Source: Paragorgia papillata
Lineage: Eukaryota > Cnidaria > Anthozoa > Scleralcyonacea > Coralliidae
Direction: 5' to 3'
Assembly (NCBI GenBank): GCA_035771165.1
Contig: JAWNZC010000091.1
Coordinates: forward strand, 828,501-892,500
DNA length: 64,000 nt
Shown: positions 1-10,945 of the stretch, in pieces
Position numbering within the stretch: the stretch's first letter is position 1
Layout: each line of letters opens with the position of its first letter
Translations under genes and position numbers: made by a program
Notes under the pieces: model-generated
Database searches by the model: none
The model's input: only the letters and a program-made list of their open reading frames with translations
What the model was told of the DNA's origin: nothing

Positions 1-663
1 ATACGCCATACAGTCTTCCCGTTTGTGCTGCTCTGGTCTACCACATCGGCCGCACCTTTCTTTCGTTCGCGTTTGGAATGTTTTCCGAGCTTGCTCTTTT
101 GTCTTTCCTAGCTTATTTTGTTTACGTTCACTTTGCCTTTGTCGTCTCGCTTGAAGAGCGTTGACTTGTTCGGAGTTATGTTGTTCAGATTTCATCGACT
201 TCAGCTGGATACTTGCTATTTCGCTTGATCGACAAATGTTCAAGGCTTTATCTAAGTCTACGTTCTCTTCTTTAAGCAGTGTTAGCTTTGTCGCCTTGTC
301 TTGTAGACTGATTACAATGCGATCTCTAATCAATTAATCTGTTAGCGTACCAAATTTGCATGACGATGCCGCTCTTCTCAACCGATTGACAAATTCATCT
401 ATACCTTCGTCCGTGTTTTGTACGCAGGAATTGAAAAGATATCTTTCGTAAACCACGCTGGTTTTCGGCTTGAAATACGCTTCTAATGCTACTATAGTGA
501 AGAAATTCCAGCTGTTTACTCGGTCACCGCTTATCTTCATGGGCGCTGGAACAGGAAAGTTTGACGTAAAACTTAACGGTGGAATGCCCGGAGACGGTTG
601 TACGTCTTCGTTATCATCGGCTATTGTTCGACTTTTATCCTGACACCATGTTCTGGTCCACAA
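1..663 (-). pseudogene. Ty3/gypsy-type retrotransposon gag fragment
   Basis: Read on the minus strand, this is a gag-like capsid/nucleocapsid fragment. The upstream part (336-663) has the tract of a K02A2.6-type gag (PPLSFTSNFPVPAPMKISGD, then a region predicted to be helical ending in EGIDEFVNRLRRAA). An in-frame TAA at 334-336 breaks it, after which the same frame continues with IRDRIVISLQDKATKLTLL and ends in a zinc knuckle at about 10-54 with spacing C-X2-C-X5-H-X4-C. The knuckle spacing and following MAY are typical of invertebrate Ty3 elements in which protease and RT follow; that part lies outside the window. No LTR is visible next to it, so it may be internal to a longer element or an isolated fragment. 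The single stop makes this copy non-functional unless it is read through. Confidence 0.75.
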
Positions 664-1178
664 GTTTTATTAACAACAAATAACTGACTCTCCTACATAA
701 ATTCTACAGATATATATATATGTATTCTAATATGCTAATCTAACAGGAAACGGAAACAGCATGCCCAATGCAACACTTTGCAAGTTGTCAATGAGCGAGA
801 CAAAAACAACGTTGAAAACAGAATCTTGCAGATAGTTTCCAATAGTCAATTGTGACCATGAGTAATACTTTTCAGTATTAAATTCAATAAATCATAAAAA
901 TCGTTTATAATCAGTTTGTCTTGATCGAGACAGCGGAATAGGTATTAACCCAGATAAAAATATAAATAGCCATGAAATAGCTCACTATCTTTTATTAGTG
1001 TAGATTTTATACCGCCATCAACATCTGCAGTTGTAAGTGTAGTGAGCATTAACACAGTTATCCGCCACATGACTGATCAATAATAGTGTCCAGTAAGTCA
1101 CTTATGATCTAAATTCGAGAGCACTTCGTCAAACCAAGCACACCGCGTGTTTTCGCAAAGCCTAGCGGGATGATGCAA
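664..1178. other. non-coding, AT-rich
   Basis: No supported gene. A short (TA)n run lies near 711-722. I see no LTR boundary and no terminal repeat. Confidence 0.5.
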
Positions 1179-1503
1179 TAATTCCAATTATACAAGGGCT
1201 GATAAGCCTGACAGTATAATTGGGGTTATATGAGTGAACAAAGGGAGAAATATATGAGACTACAAGTGGTATGGCTTTACCTGATTGTGCTTCAGACTAC
1301 ATTTTAACACCAGGGGAAAGCCCTGAAGTAAAAGGGAACCCCCTATAATAGTCCCGTCCCATAGACCTTCACTGGCTTATTTAACACAGTGCAGTAAAAA
1401 GGGGGGGCAGAATAGGGTTGGGAATAATATATTTCTGCCTTCGTTCGCTCATATAACCCCAATTATACTGTCAGGCTTATCAGCCCTTGTATAATTGGAA
1501 TTA
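1179..1503. mobile_element. 325-bp MITE with ~58-bp terminal inverted repeats
   Basis: The sequence at 1180-1236 (ATTCCAATTATACAAGGGCT...) returns as its reverse complement at 1445-1503 with almost no mismatches. The ends ATTCC...GGAAT are each flanked by TA, which fits a TA target duplication and a non-autonomous Tc1/mariner-like element; the superfamily is inference. The middle has no coding potential. A separate short direct repeat (ATATATGAGACTACAAGTGG) lies inside at about 1250-1270 and just outside at about 1527-1547. Confidence 0.8.
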
Positions 1504-3229
1504 TATTTCCTGAACTCCGGTTGGAATATATGAGACTACAAGTGGTAGAGTTCAACACTATATCAACATATAACCATATAACTATGAAATTGAAAAACTA
1601 ATGCTTATTAGTTTAGATAAACCATATACGCTTGGCACAAATGCCCTCGGAAACGCCGAAGGTGAAACAAAATGGCGGGGACTTGCAACTGAGTTACTGG
1701 TCGTAGTTCGATTGTGCAGTAAAGAAGTACGACAATTGTACGGCACTACTTCGTGATCGCTCAGAAACTGTTCGGGTTGTATTTTTTTTACAAAATAGTT
1801 TCTGACTAGAAGGCCGTATGGTGTATTTATAACAAATGTTCGAAGCCGAAATGTCAGATGACTCAGATCTGGTTCCCTACTCTAGTTAAATATGCTTGTC
1901 AGTAGAAAAATTAAAAAAAACTGTACTACAAAATCAAGACAATAAATGTATACACGTATATTCAGAACTCTATAAATCAGATAGTCCTCGGTGGGTGACA
2001 CTGAAAGCGATAAGACGCCTTCATCTGGAACACAACTGTTCGACACTATAAACAGAAAAAGATAATATGCTATGTTTATAGATGTGCATATTCAGCAAAT
2101 AAACACAGCTCTTGGATACAATTTATATTATCATAAGACAATTGCATAATATAAATAGCTCTGTGTCAGTCTGTGTCAAAAACAAAGAAAACTTCATGTA
2201 AGAGCTCAGTTGTAATTGAAATAGCTACGATATAGAACAATTATTATGGGACAATGAACTCGGGTGGAGAATAACCAACCAACAGCTCCCAACTTGACCT
2301 GTATCTAGTAAACCGAAGGTTGCGGGTTTGAATCCCAGCTGGGCCAAGTTGATTTTTCTCTACTTGTCAAGTATATGGTTCATCATCACTCGGAGTAACA
2401 CCTAATATCATTATATATCATTATATATATATATATATTATTTATATATATACAATGATAGCCTAACTCACATTATTAAGCCTTTGAGTGGTTTAATAAA
2501 AGAAGCATGGTACAGGTTGTACATCAACAAATAAACAGCTCTGATACACTTTGAGTATGAGCTAGCTCTGTAACAGCTGCACAGCTAAAACAAGCATAAT
2601 AAAGACATGTTCTCCCATTTATATCATCGGCTAATATTATATGTAAATATAGCTCTGTGGCACAGTATAAATAAAGCAATAATACATGTACACAAGCTGT
2701 ACTTGTGCACCAGCAAAGAAATGTGACACTATTAAAATTGAGATACTGTACAGATTACCATACAGTAATGTAAACACATCTTTATGATATATAATACCTA
2801 TTTATGCGACATAATTTAGAAGCATAAGCTATGATTCAACAAACTGTGCTATAACTTAGGGCTAAGATGAGGCATAGGATAATTGCAGGCACACTATAGT
2901 TTACTGTACTTAATATATGTACATAAACATAACAAAACACAGCTCTGGCATTGTTTTACTGCACATGGATGGACCAATTTATACATGGGCTGTCATTTGC
3001 ATCTCTGTACGTTTCGAAATAACTAAATAAGTCCAACAAATCTATCTAACACGTTTCTTCATGTAAACAATTCATTGGCAATTGTACAGCAAAGACATAT
3101 ATTCTCTGCAGAAGCTCGCAATCTGCGTGCGATCTCACAAATTTTAATACAATTCACTTCTTACCTGGTCATTTACTCCTTTCAATGGTCTTGACATAAT
3201 TGAATATCTTTAGTTTTCTTGTTTCTTCT
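1504..3229. other. non-coding AT-rich stretch
   Basis: No supported gene over about 1.7 kb. It holds a (TA)n microsatellite near 2403-2455 and a tRNA-like B-box segment near 2320-2345, listed separately. Many phrases such as 'aacagctctg' recur, but I could not resolve them into a repeat unit. Confidence 0.5.
2270..2350 (+). repeat. tRNA-derived SINE-like fragment
   Basis: The segment GGGTTTGAATCCCAGC matches the T-arm/B-box of a eukaryotic tRNA, but I cannot build a convincing acceptor stem or D arm around it. It is best read as a tRNA-derived SINE head or a decayed tRNA pseudogene. Confidence 0.35.
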
Positions 3230-3230
3230 A

Positions 3231-3491
3231 CAATCGTTGGCACCTAAGCGTGTACACCGCCCGTCAAAACATGTTCTAAATTTAAGCCAAAGTTAACCGT
3301 TTTAAAATCAACACCGTGGGATTGGCGAGACGTGATTGGCTAAGGCCTAAGGGCACATTCATGTGACAATAATGCATTGGTTCGAGTGTATCGAATGAAA
3401 ACCTAATACGTTTGCAAGGTAAACATTTAACTTTGACGTTGACATAAAACATGTTTTGACGGGTGGTGTACACGCTTAGGTGCCAACGACT
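3231..3491. mobile_element. ~260-bp MITE with ~43-bp terminal inverted repeats
   Basis: The left end CAATCGTTGGCACCTAAGCG (from 3231) returns inverted up to 3491 with a few mismatches, and weaker similarity extends inward. Both ends abut TA, consistent with a TA target duplication (Tc1/mariner-like, inferred). The open frames on the minus strand across 3282-3790 run through the repeat arms and have no gene-like content. Confidence 0.75.
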
Positions 3492-3561
3492 GTATATTTT
3501 GTAATGATATGCAATTTCCAGGCGGTTTTCCAACACATATCCCACCAACAAAACGAAGCAC

Positions 3562-4310
3562 TTGTATCAACAAAGACATGTCTCGGCCGCGCGCGACGTC
3601 TCAAGAATATCGCTCCAAACGTTACCAACAAGCCCAACGATACCATTTGAGACAAGATTAAATACGTACAAGGCACTGATCTTGCCATATTTTGATTATT
3701 GCAGCCCTGTATGGGGCAACATCGGGAAAGGTCTATCTGAAAGACTCCAAAAATTGCAAAATAGGGCTGCAAGGATAGTGACACTCTCAAGTTATGAGAT
3801 AAATAGTCACTCTAATGAAATACTGGATGATCTGGGTTGGGAAAAACTAGAACACAGAAGAAGTATGCCACTTGCTGTGCTAATGTACAAAATCTACAAG
3901 AACCTTTCTCCATTGTACTTGAGGAAGATTTTTGCAAAAACGTCAAATGTACATTCTTACAATGTGAGAAATTCTGAAAAAAATCTACACATTCCTAGAT
4001 ATAAATCCGAAAAAGGAAAATGTAGCCTTCAATATAGGGGCTCTGTCCTTTGGAATAAAATCCCTGTTGAGGTTAGAGATCAAACTAACCTACGCTCATT
4101 TAAACTGGGTTTGACAAAAATTGAAAATAATCTGTAAAATATTCTTCACTTTAAATTTATTGTTAGTTAATAATAGTTTAGTTAAGTTTTTATATACTTT
4201 ATATATATATTTTTTATTTTAATTTTGTAACACGGCTCTCTGGAAGACCATTTATGTAAAATGAAGCGATACCGTGTTTATTAAATAAAGATTATGATGA
4301 TGATGATGAA
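3562..4310 (+). pseudogene. 5'-truncated CR1/L2-like LINE: C-terminal end of ORF2 and 3' tail
   Basis: The 191-residue frame at 3562-4137 is the segment after the RT palm in CR1/L2/Jockey-type ORF2: YKALILPYFDYCSPVWGN, then LQKLQNRAARIV, then the tail motifs YRGSVLWNKIP and LRSFKLGL. The catalytic RT and endonuclease are missing, the usual 5' truncation. Downstream is an AT-rich 3' UTR ending in a (GATGAT)n-like microsatellite at about 4285-4310, as CR1/L2 elements often do. Family assignment rests on these motifs; the exact clade is uncertain. The frame has no internal stops, so the insertion may be fairly young. Confidence 0.85.
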
Positions 4311-4313
4311 ACA

Positions 4314-4657
4314 AATTAATAAGACCCAAAGTCGAAAAACAAAAAAGAAACGAGCTTAAGTTAACGCTTTGGCTTTCCGACAAGCACAAAATAAATACCA
4401 GATCGGTTACGACTAAAAAGTTATTTGAAGCTTTAAATTGTTATATTTTAGCGTCCGGGCTCGAATTTCCAAATTTGCAAAAAGTGCTCACAACCCAAGC
4501 GCTACATAGCAATAAAGAGACGGCGCATATTTTTCAGAATTTAATTCGTCATCAGTCTTCCAAAATTGCTGACGTATGCGAGAAAAAAATGGTACATTTA
4601 CTTCTGGCGATTTTGATACATTTTATGCCAAGCGTGATAGTTTACAACAAGAACTAA
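4314..4657 (+). CDS. unrecognised open reading fragment
   Basis: An open frame follows the LINE tail directly and reads as a plausible soluble protein segment (lysine-rich start, then TKKLFEALNCYILASGLEF and a helix-like stretch). I do not recognise the family. It sits between the LINE tail and the DIRS recombinase, which lies on the other strand, so it is probably a fragment of another element. No start codon context or splice signals are clear. Confidence 0.25.
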
Positions 4658-4691
4658 TTGTATATATCATACAAAACTCAAGTAGACAACA

Positions 4692-5235
4692 TTAACAAGC
4701 AATTATAGTATTAAGAAAGGACTGCACGTCCAAAATTAGAGGCAAGCACTGGTTTATAATAAAATTGTTGAAAGGTAGATGCATTGGACCAGTCGGCCAT
4801 CTTTAATATTTCTTGAACTGAGACAAATGCATTAGCAGCAGCCGAAGTAGCTGCTCCTCGAACTGACTGTGTCTTAAAGACTGAAGTGTCAATTCCTGCT
4901 TCAGTAAGAAAAGCACAAATTCAACGTGCCAACGAAGCAGTGGTAACTGGTTGGTGCGGTTTGATGTATGAAACAAACAAATTATGGGATTTCCCCTGAG
5001 ATGCACTGCGAAGATGTGAAGTAGATGACAGGTATGTATTGAAGCAATCGACTGGGCATAACTTAGTGTCTTCTGGGAATCGAGTAAAGAAGGCTTCGAC
5101 AGTTTAATCTGGGCGTGTCGTTTTAGTTGCTACTGTTAAAGTAAAAACTAGGCCTTCCGGCAACAGTTTATAATAGCGCAAGTCTAGACTTGACAAGGAT
5201 GAGACGCGTTTTGGGCAAGTAATGGCAAACAATGT
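4692..5235 (-). pseudogene. DIRS-type tyrosine recombinase, C-terminal part
   Basis: The minus strand encodes the end of a DIRS retrotransposon tyrosine recombinase, which integrates the circular element DNA. Visible motifs are KRVSSLSSLDLR, the catalytic Arg box TQSVRGAATSAAANA, and the last helix MADWSNASTFQQFYYKP with the nucleophile tyrosine. The frame is broken by at least two stops (one replaces the Trp expected after ASLAR, another lies after TKTTRPD). It has the same strand as the gag and RT at 7-9 kb, and the order gag-RT-recombinase matches DIRS1, so I read all three as one element later split by insertions. Confidence 0.75.
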
Positions 5236-5503
5236 TGCTAGCTTAAGGTATCCGCCCAGGCTAATTTCTTTTTTTTTTTAAATTAATAAAAAATTACATA
5301 AACAAGTACTAGGATTCACATTTGGAGCATATGTAATATGTCATCAAAGGAATAATTTTTTATGGGTTTTGAGTTTGAACCGATGTGCTAATTTAATTAA
5401 CGAGTGCCCCCTGTGGGGCATAAAAACTCAGAAAATCACATTTTAATCTTTGTTAGTGTTATATTTTTATATTTTTAATTTTGATCATGTAATTAATCAT
5501 GCA

Positions 5504-5643
5504 GACGGTCCTTTCTGTGTTCGTTCCACTTGTGATGTGTTTTCGTTCAAGATTTGTTGGATTCCATATTTTTAACAAACCAAAAAATCTCGATTTCATC
5601 AACGAGTGATTGCAACATGTGGAACGAACACAGAAATGTCCGT
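5504..5643. mobile_element. ~140-bp foldback element
   Basis: ACGGTCCTTTCTGTGTTCGT at 5504 returns inverted at 5618-5643 with three mismatches. It is non-coding and sits between the DIRS recombinase and RT. It may be a MITE; I cannot define a target duplication. Confidence 0.55.
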
Positions 5644-6011
5644 TATGGTTAAGGCTATTATCTTGCTAAGTTTCATCGAAAATGGATAAATAGGATAAAA
5701 GTAAAATAGAAATTTGTATCATCTGTCGTGTTCTTGTCTCGAAAAATATTAAATGAAAGCGCAATCGTAAGAAAAAGAAGGAAGAAACACAAAGCAATCA
5801 GTCGTCCTTCGCATTTCCCGCCATTTTTGATTGTAGGACCGCTGGCAGAAAGAATATTGGGCACATAAAGTAGCTTGTTTTGGGTCTGTTGTTTCGTTGC
5901 TAGGCGTAGACCAATTAAGAGTCGCGACATGGGGTATACAGTCAATTTACTTCCGGGTAACTAGGTACCAGTATTTTTTCCGCGCTTCAAAGCGTCAATT
6001 CGATTGCGAAC

Positions 6012-6486
6012 ATGGCGTCTTTGCCGAAGTCGAAGAAAAGAAAGCTATCACAGAGAGAGAGAAAGAAGATGATGTCAGAAAAAGGAAAGAAAAGCGCGAA
6101 AGCACAAGGGACCGGGTTTAACGTCTCGTCAAGCATTTACACTACCAGCGCAATGGGGAAATGATATACGGGAAGGAGAGACGCGTAATGTCGTTGACTA
6201 TTATTCACCCGGTAAAACCAAGTACCGAACACAAGGTGATGTAAGGGAAGAGCTTCGTCGTAGGAATATGGAATTGTGTTTCGACGAGGTTGAAGAAACA
6301 TCGTCGCAGAGTCCCGAAGACAGCGATGAATTCCAACCTGAAGATAAGTCCGAGCCATCGACCTCGCAAATTAATTTTAGGGGCATGGAAGTTGAACGGC
6401 GTTTGGTGGTTTGCGAGTCCACACTGCTGATGAGACCAATTCAGAAGGTCGAAACGTGCGTCCAGCGTTGTGTCCTAAGATCCTGA
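6012..6486 (+). pseudogene. MBD-like (methyl-CpG-binding-type) protein, N-terminal exon
   Basis: Translation from the ATG at 6012 gives a very basic start (MASLPKSKKRKLSQRERKKM) and then, after a one-base frameshift near 6131, a segment FTLPAQWGNDIREGETRNVV-DYYSP-KYRTQGDVREELRRR. That order (W..., DYYSP, K-x-R-T/S, then a helix) is the pattern of methyl-CpG-binding domains. An acidic, Ser-rich linker and INFRGMEVERRLVVCESTLL follow before the stop. Similar proteins occur in repeat-associated genes of cnidarians as far as I recall, so it may come from a DNA transposon that landed in the DIRS element. DNA methylation reading is inferred from the motif only. Confidence 0.55.
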
Positions 6487-6956
6487 TTGCACTTTACTTA
6501 TACGTTACAAATCTTTTATCGTTACTCTTTTTTCACATGACTCTTAAGCATATGATATATACACTGCATGTCCAACAGCGGTTCCGCGTCATTTTTTCAC
6601 ACGCAAAATAGCCAGAGGCTAATTGCGCTTATTATTCAAATTCCCTTCTAATCTCTCCCTCGGTTTTCAACATTACACAACTAAAACTCCTTTGTGGTTC
6701 CCATTAACTACACTTTAACGTATAAAAAATCGCGAAAGAACGCGCAATTGGCGCAAAAACTAAAACCGCTGAACGTAAACAATGCGCTCCTACGAACATC
6801 ACCTAACAACCTCCCCAGTCCCTTGCTCGAATACAACGTGTACTTCCGGGGAAAGACGTACATTCAATGCATCACTATGGCAAAACTAAAACACCACATG
6901 AAAAACAAATTTCAAAATCGAAAAATACAGCCAATAAGCTTTCTTTAGACAATAAA

Positions 6957-8345
6957 TTAAGCCATATTATCGATGTGAAATTTAGCCTGGGCGGATACCT
7001 TAAGGGACAATTGTTTTAACAAAAGTGAAGAGTTAACGCCCATTTTCCCCCAGACGTAGCCCGCCAGATTTTTCCAGTTCATGCTGAAAGCGTCTGAGTG
7101 GAGAGCATTAGGATCTGGTCCCCAGCTGATATATGTTGTCAGCTGCCGTGTAAGACGAGTGGCAAAAAGATCCGTGACACAGTTGGTCAGAAAAGGCCGG
7201 ATGATTATCGGGTCTATCATCCAGACTAAATTCGTTACCCACCAATTCAGTTCCTCGAATGATCCGAGTTGAAGGTGTACCTCGGTTTCGTAGTTGTGCT
7301 GTGTCTGGTTGAGACCTTGGATTAAGAGAGCTTGTAAATGACGAAAGTGTAGGGGAGCCCGCCAAACCGCAGGACGGTACGATTCTAGTAGGGCTAGGAG
7401 CTGAGCCAGGACTCGAAGGGCAACTTTCGTACCCGACCGTAATTGGTGGCACAGTGATTCATCTTTTCTAGCGGTAAGCTCAACATCATGGAGATCGAGT
7501 TGATTGTGAAACCCAGAAAGGTGATTTCCTGAGTAGGGGTGAGTATTGATTTCTCCTGGTTTATAACGAAGCCCCAGGGACTTCAGCAGGTTCATAGTTA
7601 TTAGCGTGAACTGCTGAGACTCTTGAAAGGTCGATCCAATGATAAGCATGTTGTCTAGGTATATAACTAGACGGATACCGCGTTTTCTTAAGTAAGCCGC
7701 CACTAGCTTTAATAGCCGAGTCAACACCAAGGGGGCGATATTTAAACCGAAAGGAAGTGACCTGAACTGGTAGGTCTTGTTTTCCCAAATGAAGCGTAGA
7801 AATTTTTGGAATTGGGGATGAATGGCAACTGAAAGGTAGGCATCTTTCAGGTCCAGTTTAGTCATGAAGTGACCCTGTTTCAGAAGCGATTTTATTGTTG
7901 ATAGGTGCTCCATTTGAAAATTAGCGTTTTCGACAAAGCAATTCAGAACGCTCAGATCTATAACGGGGCGCATGGTGCCGTCCTTTTTTGGGACTAAAAG
8001 TAATCGGCTGTAAAAGCCTTCTTTTGTGAAAGGCGTCTGAAAAATCGCGCCTTTTTCCAGAAGGTTTCTGACTTCCTTGTCTAAAATTGGCACCATCTCC
8101 GGAAGTGCCTGCGTAATCTGAGGAGATGTTTGAAACGGAACACAACGAAAAGGGATTTTTAAGCCTGTGACAATTGCTACAACAGAAGGATCTGAAGTCA
8201 GGGTTTCCCAATGCTTGAGGAAGATTGGAAGTTTCGCTGCTGTTTGTTGGGAACCTGGGGGGACGAAAAAGCTTCCCTGACGAGTTAGTGTTCTCAAACT
8301 TTTGGTATTTTGGAAAGTGAGAGTTTCCAGTGGTAGAACTAGCAT
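6957..8345 (-). pseudogene. DIRS retrotransposon reverse transcriptase / RNase H, truncated
   Basis: A 462-residue open frame carries an RT of the DIRS/PAT type. Motifs in order: LLEKGAIFQTPFTKEGFYSR, LLVPKKDGTMRPVIDLS, the first catalytic Asp in FMTKLDLKDAYLSVAIHP, FRSLPFGLNIAPLVLTRLLK, and the catalytic box YLDNMLIIG. The usual box is Y-x-DD, so the second Asp is Asn here, which should abolish polymerisation. An RNase H-like part follows (LHSDAFSMNWKNLAGYVWG) and the frame stops at HIDNMA, where DIRS RNase H normally continues, so the end and any methylase-like domain are lost. It overlaps the gag region in another frame, as is usual for DIRS. Confidence 0.85.
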
Positions 8346-8982
8346 ATTTGAAGCTGCGAGAGCCGTTATAAACAGGTCTGTTTTTTTGCAGAGACGGTGC
8401 TAAATTTTTGACAAGTCCTCGCGCTAATTCGGCCTCTTTATTGGCAATGGACGGGAAATCGTCGCCGAAAAGCCATTTTTTTGTATTCGGGAGTGGTTGG
8501 TTTGCTAAATCAATTTTGGATTTATTTATAGCAACCAACTTTTTGCGACGTAGCGTTTATAGCTGGGTATTCGCGGAGCCTAAGAGGCAGAGAGATTGTT
8601 CTACCAACAACTTCAAATCTGTTGGGCCAAGAACAAAGTCTTGTTCGAGGCGATCATGCAAGGTACACAAAGGGCCTGCGATGTTCAGCATTGCTCGCTG
8701 GACAACCACAAATGTCCACACTTGGACATATTTTTTGTTATTGTGTGAGATGTGGTTGACCATTGCATTGTCAAGAGTTGGGGCTACAAGTGCCGATCGA
8801 CCGCAGGAATTGGTTGATGTTCTAGAGACATTATGGAGAGTCTTTAATGATAACAACCCACTTTCTGCAACTACAGATCCTAGAACTAATGATCTGGATA
8901 ATGTCATTAACTTCTTTAACAATTGGAGAGACAAGTGTGATGAGATCTCAGATTTCGATTGAAACAATGAAGATTGTTTCAA
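8346..8982 (-). pseudogene. DIRS gag-like ORF1, 5' end replaced by a hairpin
   Basis: The minus strand encodes a DIRS gag-type protein: helical stretch RALVAPTLDNAMVNHISHNN, then VEQSLCLLGSANTQL, an in-frame TAA at 8557-8559, and on in the same frame with VAINKSKIDLANQPLPNTKKWLFGDDFPSIANKEAELARGL, a tract typical of these elements just before RT. The frame stays open to 7921 under the RT. At the upstream side the coding sequence ends in a perfect 35-bp hairpin at 8933-9008, so the N-terminus is missing. Confidence 0.7.
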
Positions 8983-9008
8983 TCGAAATCTGAGATCTCA
9001 TCACACTT
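8933..9008. repeat. perfect 35-bp hairpin at the DIRS break
   Basis: The arm 8933-8967 is repeated exactly inverted at 8974-9008 around the 6-base loop TGAAGA. The left arm is gag coding sequence. A snap-back inverted duplication formed during reverse transcription or repair would explain it; it could also be the true DIRS terminal structure. Confidence 0.9.
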
Positions 9009-9124
9009 TATTACTTGGCAAACAATGTTCGATATAAAGGTACATCATTCGGTTTTACTGAATACGACATTTTTCAAACTTTTTTTTTAAAAAGAAGCAA
9101 TTTTAACATAGTCAAAGATTAATT

Positions 9125-9229
9125 AACCCTTTAACGGGAAACGGCACATTTAGCATTTAGCTAACATGAGACGATTTTATTCAGCAGTGAGGAGTGCTAG
9201 CTGCACACTTGTCCACTAATGGGTTAAGT
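9125..9229. mobile_element. ~105-bp short element of the TTAACmCTTT family
   Basis: The ends TTAACCCTTTAACGGG and CCACTAATGGGTTAA are inverted copies. The core GCTAAC-x-AGACGATTTTATTCAGCA matches, on the opposite strand, the core of the three tandem units at 18138-18463. Related copies lie at 45055-45149 and around 58661-58978. Confidence 0.65.
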
Positions 9230-9238
9230 TAAAAGAAT

Positions 9239-9300
9239 TAACAATTATTCACCGAAGGCGAGGTGAATATCGGTGAATAATAACCGAGACGAACGCGATT
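9239..9300. repeat. ACCGAAG-CGAGGTGA repeat motif
   Basis: TTAACAATTATTCACCGAAG and the inverted half GAGGTGAATATCGGTGAATAA form an imperfect palindrome. The same motif recurs at 52450-52510, 52765-52800 and 53190-53225, so it marks a dispersed repeat family of unknown class. Confidence 0.5.
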
Positions 9301-9543
9301 TTCTATAATCACCTATGTATTTATACTAAGTATAATTAACCCAGTAGAATATAGATACATACAATTTTATTAGTTATCCCAAAGGGTTTTTCGTAACTAA
9401 TTAACAAGTGTGATGAATAAAATACAAAATTACATCATTTCAAATACAATTTTACTTATAGATATTTAAATTTGGATTTGTGTCTAAAAATATTGTGTAC
9501 ATAAAATTAGTTTGTGTCTAAGAATCTTTCAAGTAATTGTTTG

Positions 9544-10802
9544 TCAAGTTATTGACTTTTGACCCGTAGCGGTTCTGCATTTTGGGATGTGAATGTCATT
9601 CGATTGTCTTGTAGTACGCCCACTTAGAAGTCCTCTTCTGCGGAAATGTTCACTTAAGTAAGTGGGGGCAACGCCATTGATACATTTAAATGCCATAACT
9701 GCATCACGTAAATAAAGTTCCTTCGACACCGGAAGCCACTTCAATTCCTTCCATGGAGTAATGTGATCAATACTTGTGCGTTCCTGTAACGATGCGTGCG
9801 GCAAAATTTTGAACACACTGCATCTTCTTTATGTTACTTATTGAAGTTGATGCCCAAACTGAAGAACAATAATAAAGTTTACTAAAAACTAAACTATTAA
9901 TAATCTTAACCAATATTTCACAGTTAAATAAATGACGTATTCTATTAATTTGTAACAATGCATTCATCCAAGACGATATCACAGTTGTCACGTGATTATC
10001 ATAAGTCATTCTTGTATCCCATGTAATGCCATGATCTTTAGCATTAGTGGTTGGTTTTAGCTCTTTATCCATCGGGGTGAATGTTACATCATGAGGTAGT
10101 TGCGATAACAGTTGGGGTACTCCAAACAATATGATCTTTGTTTTACCTGGATTAATCAGAAGGTAGTTGGAGCAGCACCATTCAAACATAGATTGAAGAT
10201 GCTGATTTACTTTAGTTACTGCATTGTCCAACTCATTTAGAGAAAATGAAAGAAATAGTTTTGAATCATCTACGTAACACTCCGTATTGCAATGGTTGCA
10301 AGCTGCAGGTAGGTCATTAATATATAAGTTGAAAAGTAAAGGACCCAAAATTGATGCTTGGGGAACACCATGATTTATAAATAAACTGTCAGAGAGAGTG
10401 AACAAATACGTACAGATTGCTGTCTTCTGGTCAAGTAACTCCTAAACCATCTGACTGCTGAGGCTGATGCACCAATCTTTTCCAGTTTTGCCAAAAGTAT
10501 ATTATGGTTTATACTGTCGAATGCCTTGCTTAAGTCCAACAGTACGAGAACTGTGATTTGTTTACAATCCATTGCTTTAAGAATAAAATCATTGACAAGT
10601 ATATTCAGAGTTTCAGTAGAATGATTGTTTTTGTTCCCACTTTGGTGTCTGGTGAGTAGATCATTTTCTGTCAGATAATTCATGAACTGTTCTAAAGCTA
10701 TTCTCTTACATACTTTGGCAGTTGATTGTATTAGGGATATAGGGGGATTGTTATTGGCTAGTTCATGATCACCTTCTTTAAAGTGGGGAACAACTTCAGC
10801 TA
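9544..10802 (-). pseudogene. LINE (CR1/Jockey-like) ORF2: reverse transcriptase, downstream half
   Basis: Three consecutive minus-strand frames make one RT broken by frameshifts near 10390 and 9790. They contain, in order, VVPHFKEGDHELANNNPPIS, LLDLSKAFDSINHNILLAKL (first catalytic Asp), the GVPQASILGPLLFNLYINDL box, the catalytic YVDDSKLFLS box, SKLYYCSSVWASTS, QCVQNFAARIVTG and the C-terminal YLSEHFRRRGLLSGRTTRQS. This is the CR1/Jockey-type RT that copies its own RNA at a nicked target. The upstream half continues at 12683 beyond the 1,880-bp insertion; removing the insertion and one TA gives an unbroken junction PDNWKLAEVVP. Confidence 0.9.
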
Positions 10803-10945
10803 CAATCTTGGACAATAATGTTGTAACACCCCCTCCCCCCGATTCAATGTTGACCGAAATGAAACAATGTTGGACTGGAGTTTCATATAACAACATTGAA
10901 TCGGGGGGAGGGGTTGACTGTTACAACTATTATTGTCCAAGATTG
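10803..10945 (+). repeat. 143-bp palindromic terminal unit, copy A
   Basis: Starts CAATCTTGGACAATAATGTT and ends with its complement; in the middle two CCGATTCAATGTTG arms with C/G-rich flanks flank a ~37-base loop. Same orientation as copy B; opposite to copy C at 36918-37061. Confidence 0.9.

Noticed and set aside
3282..3790. Minus-strand open frames across the MITE and LINE start
   Set aside because: They run through inverted-repeat arms and antisense to the LINE frame; no gene-like composition.
6694..6948. 84-codon plus-strand frame
   Set aside because: No recognisable content; next to a truncated RT on the other strand and not supported by start or splice context.
8408..8962. 184-codon plus-strand frame
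   Set aside because: It is antisense to the DIRS gag, which has the convincing motifs.
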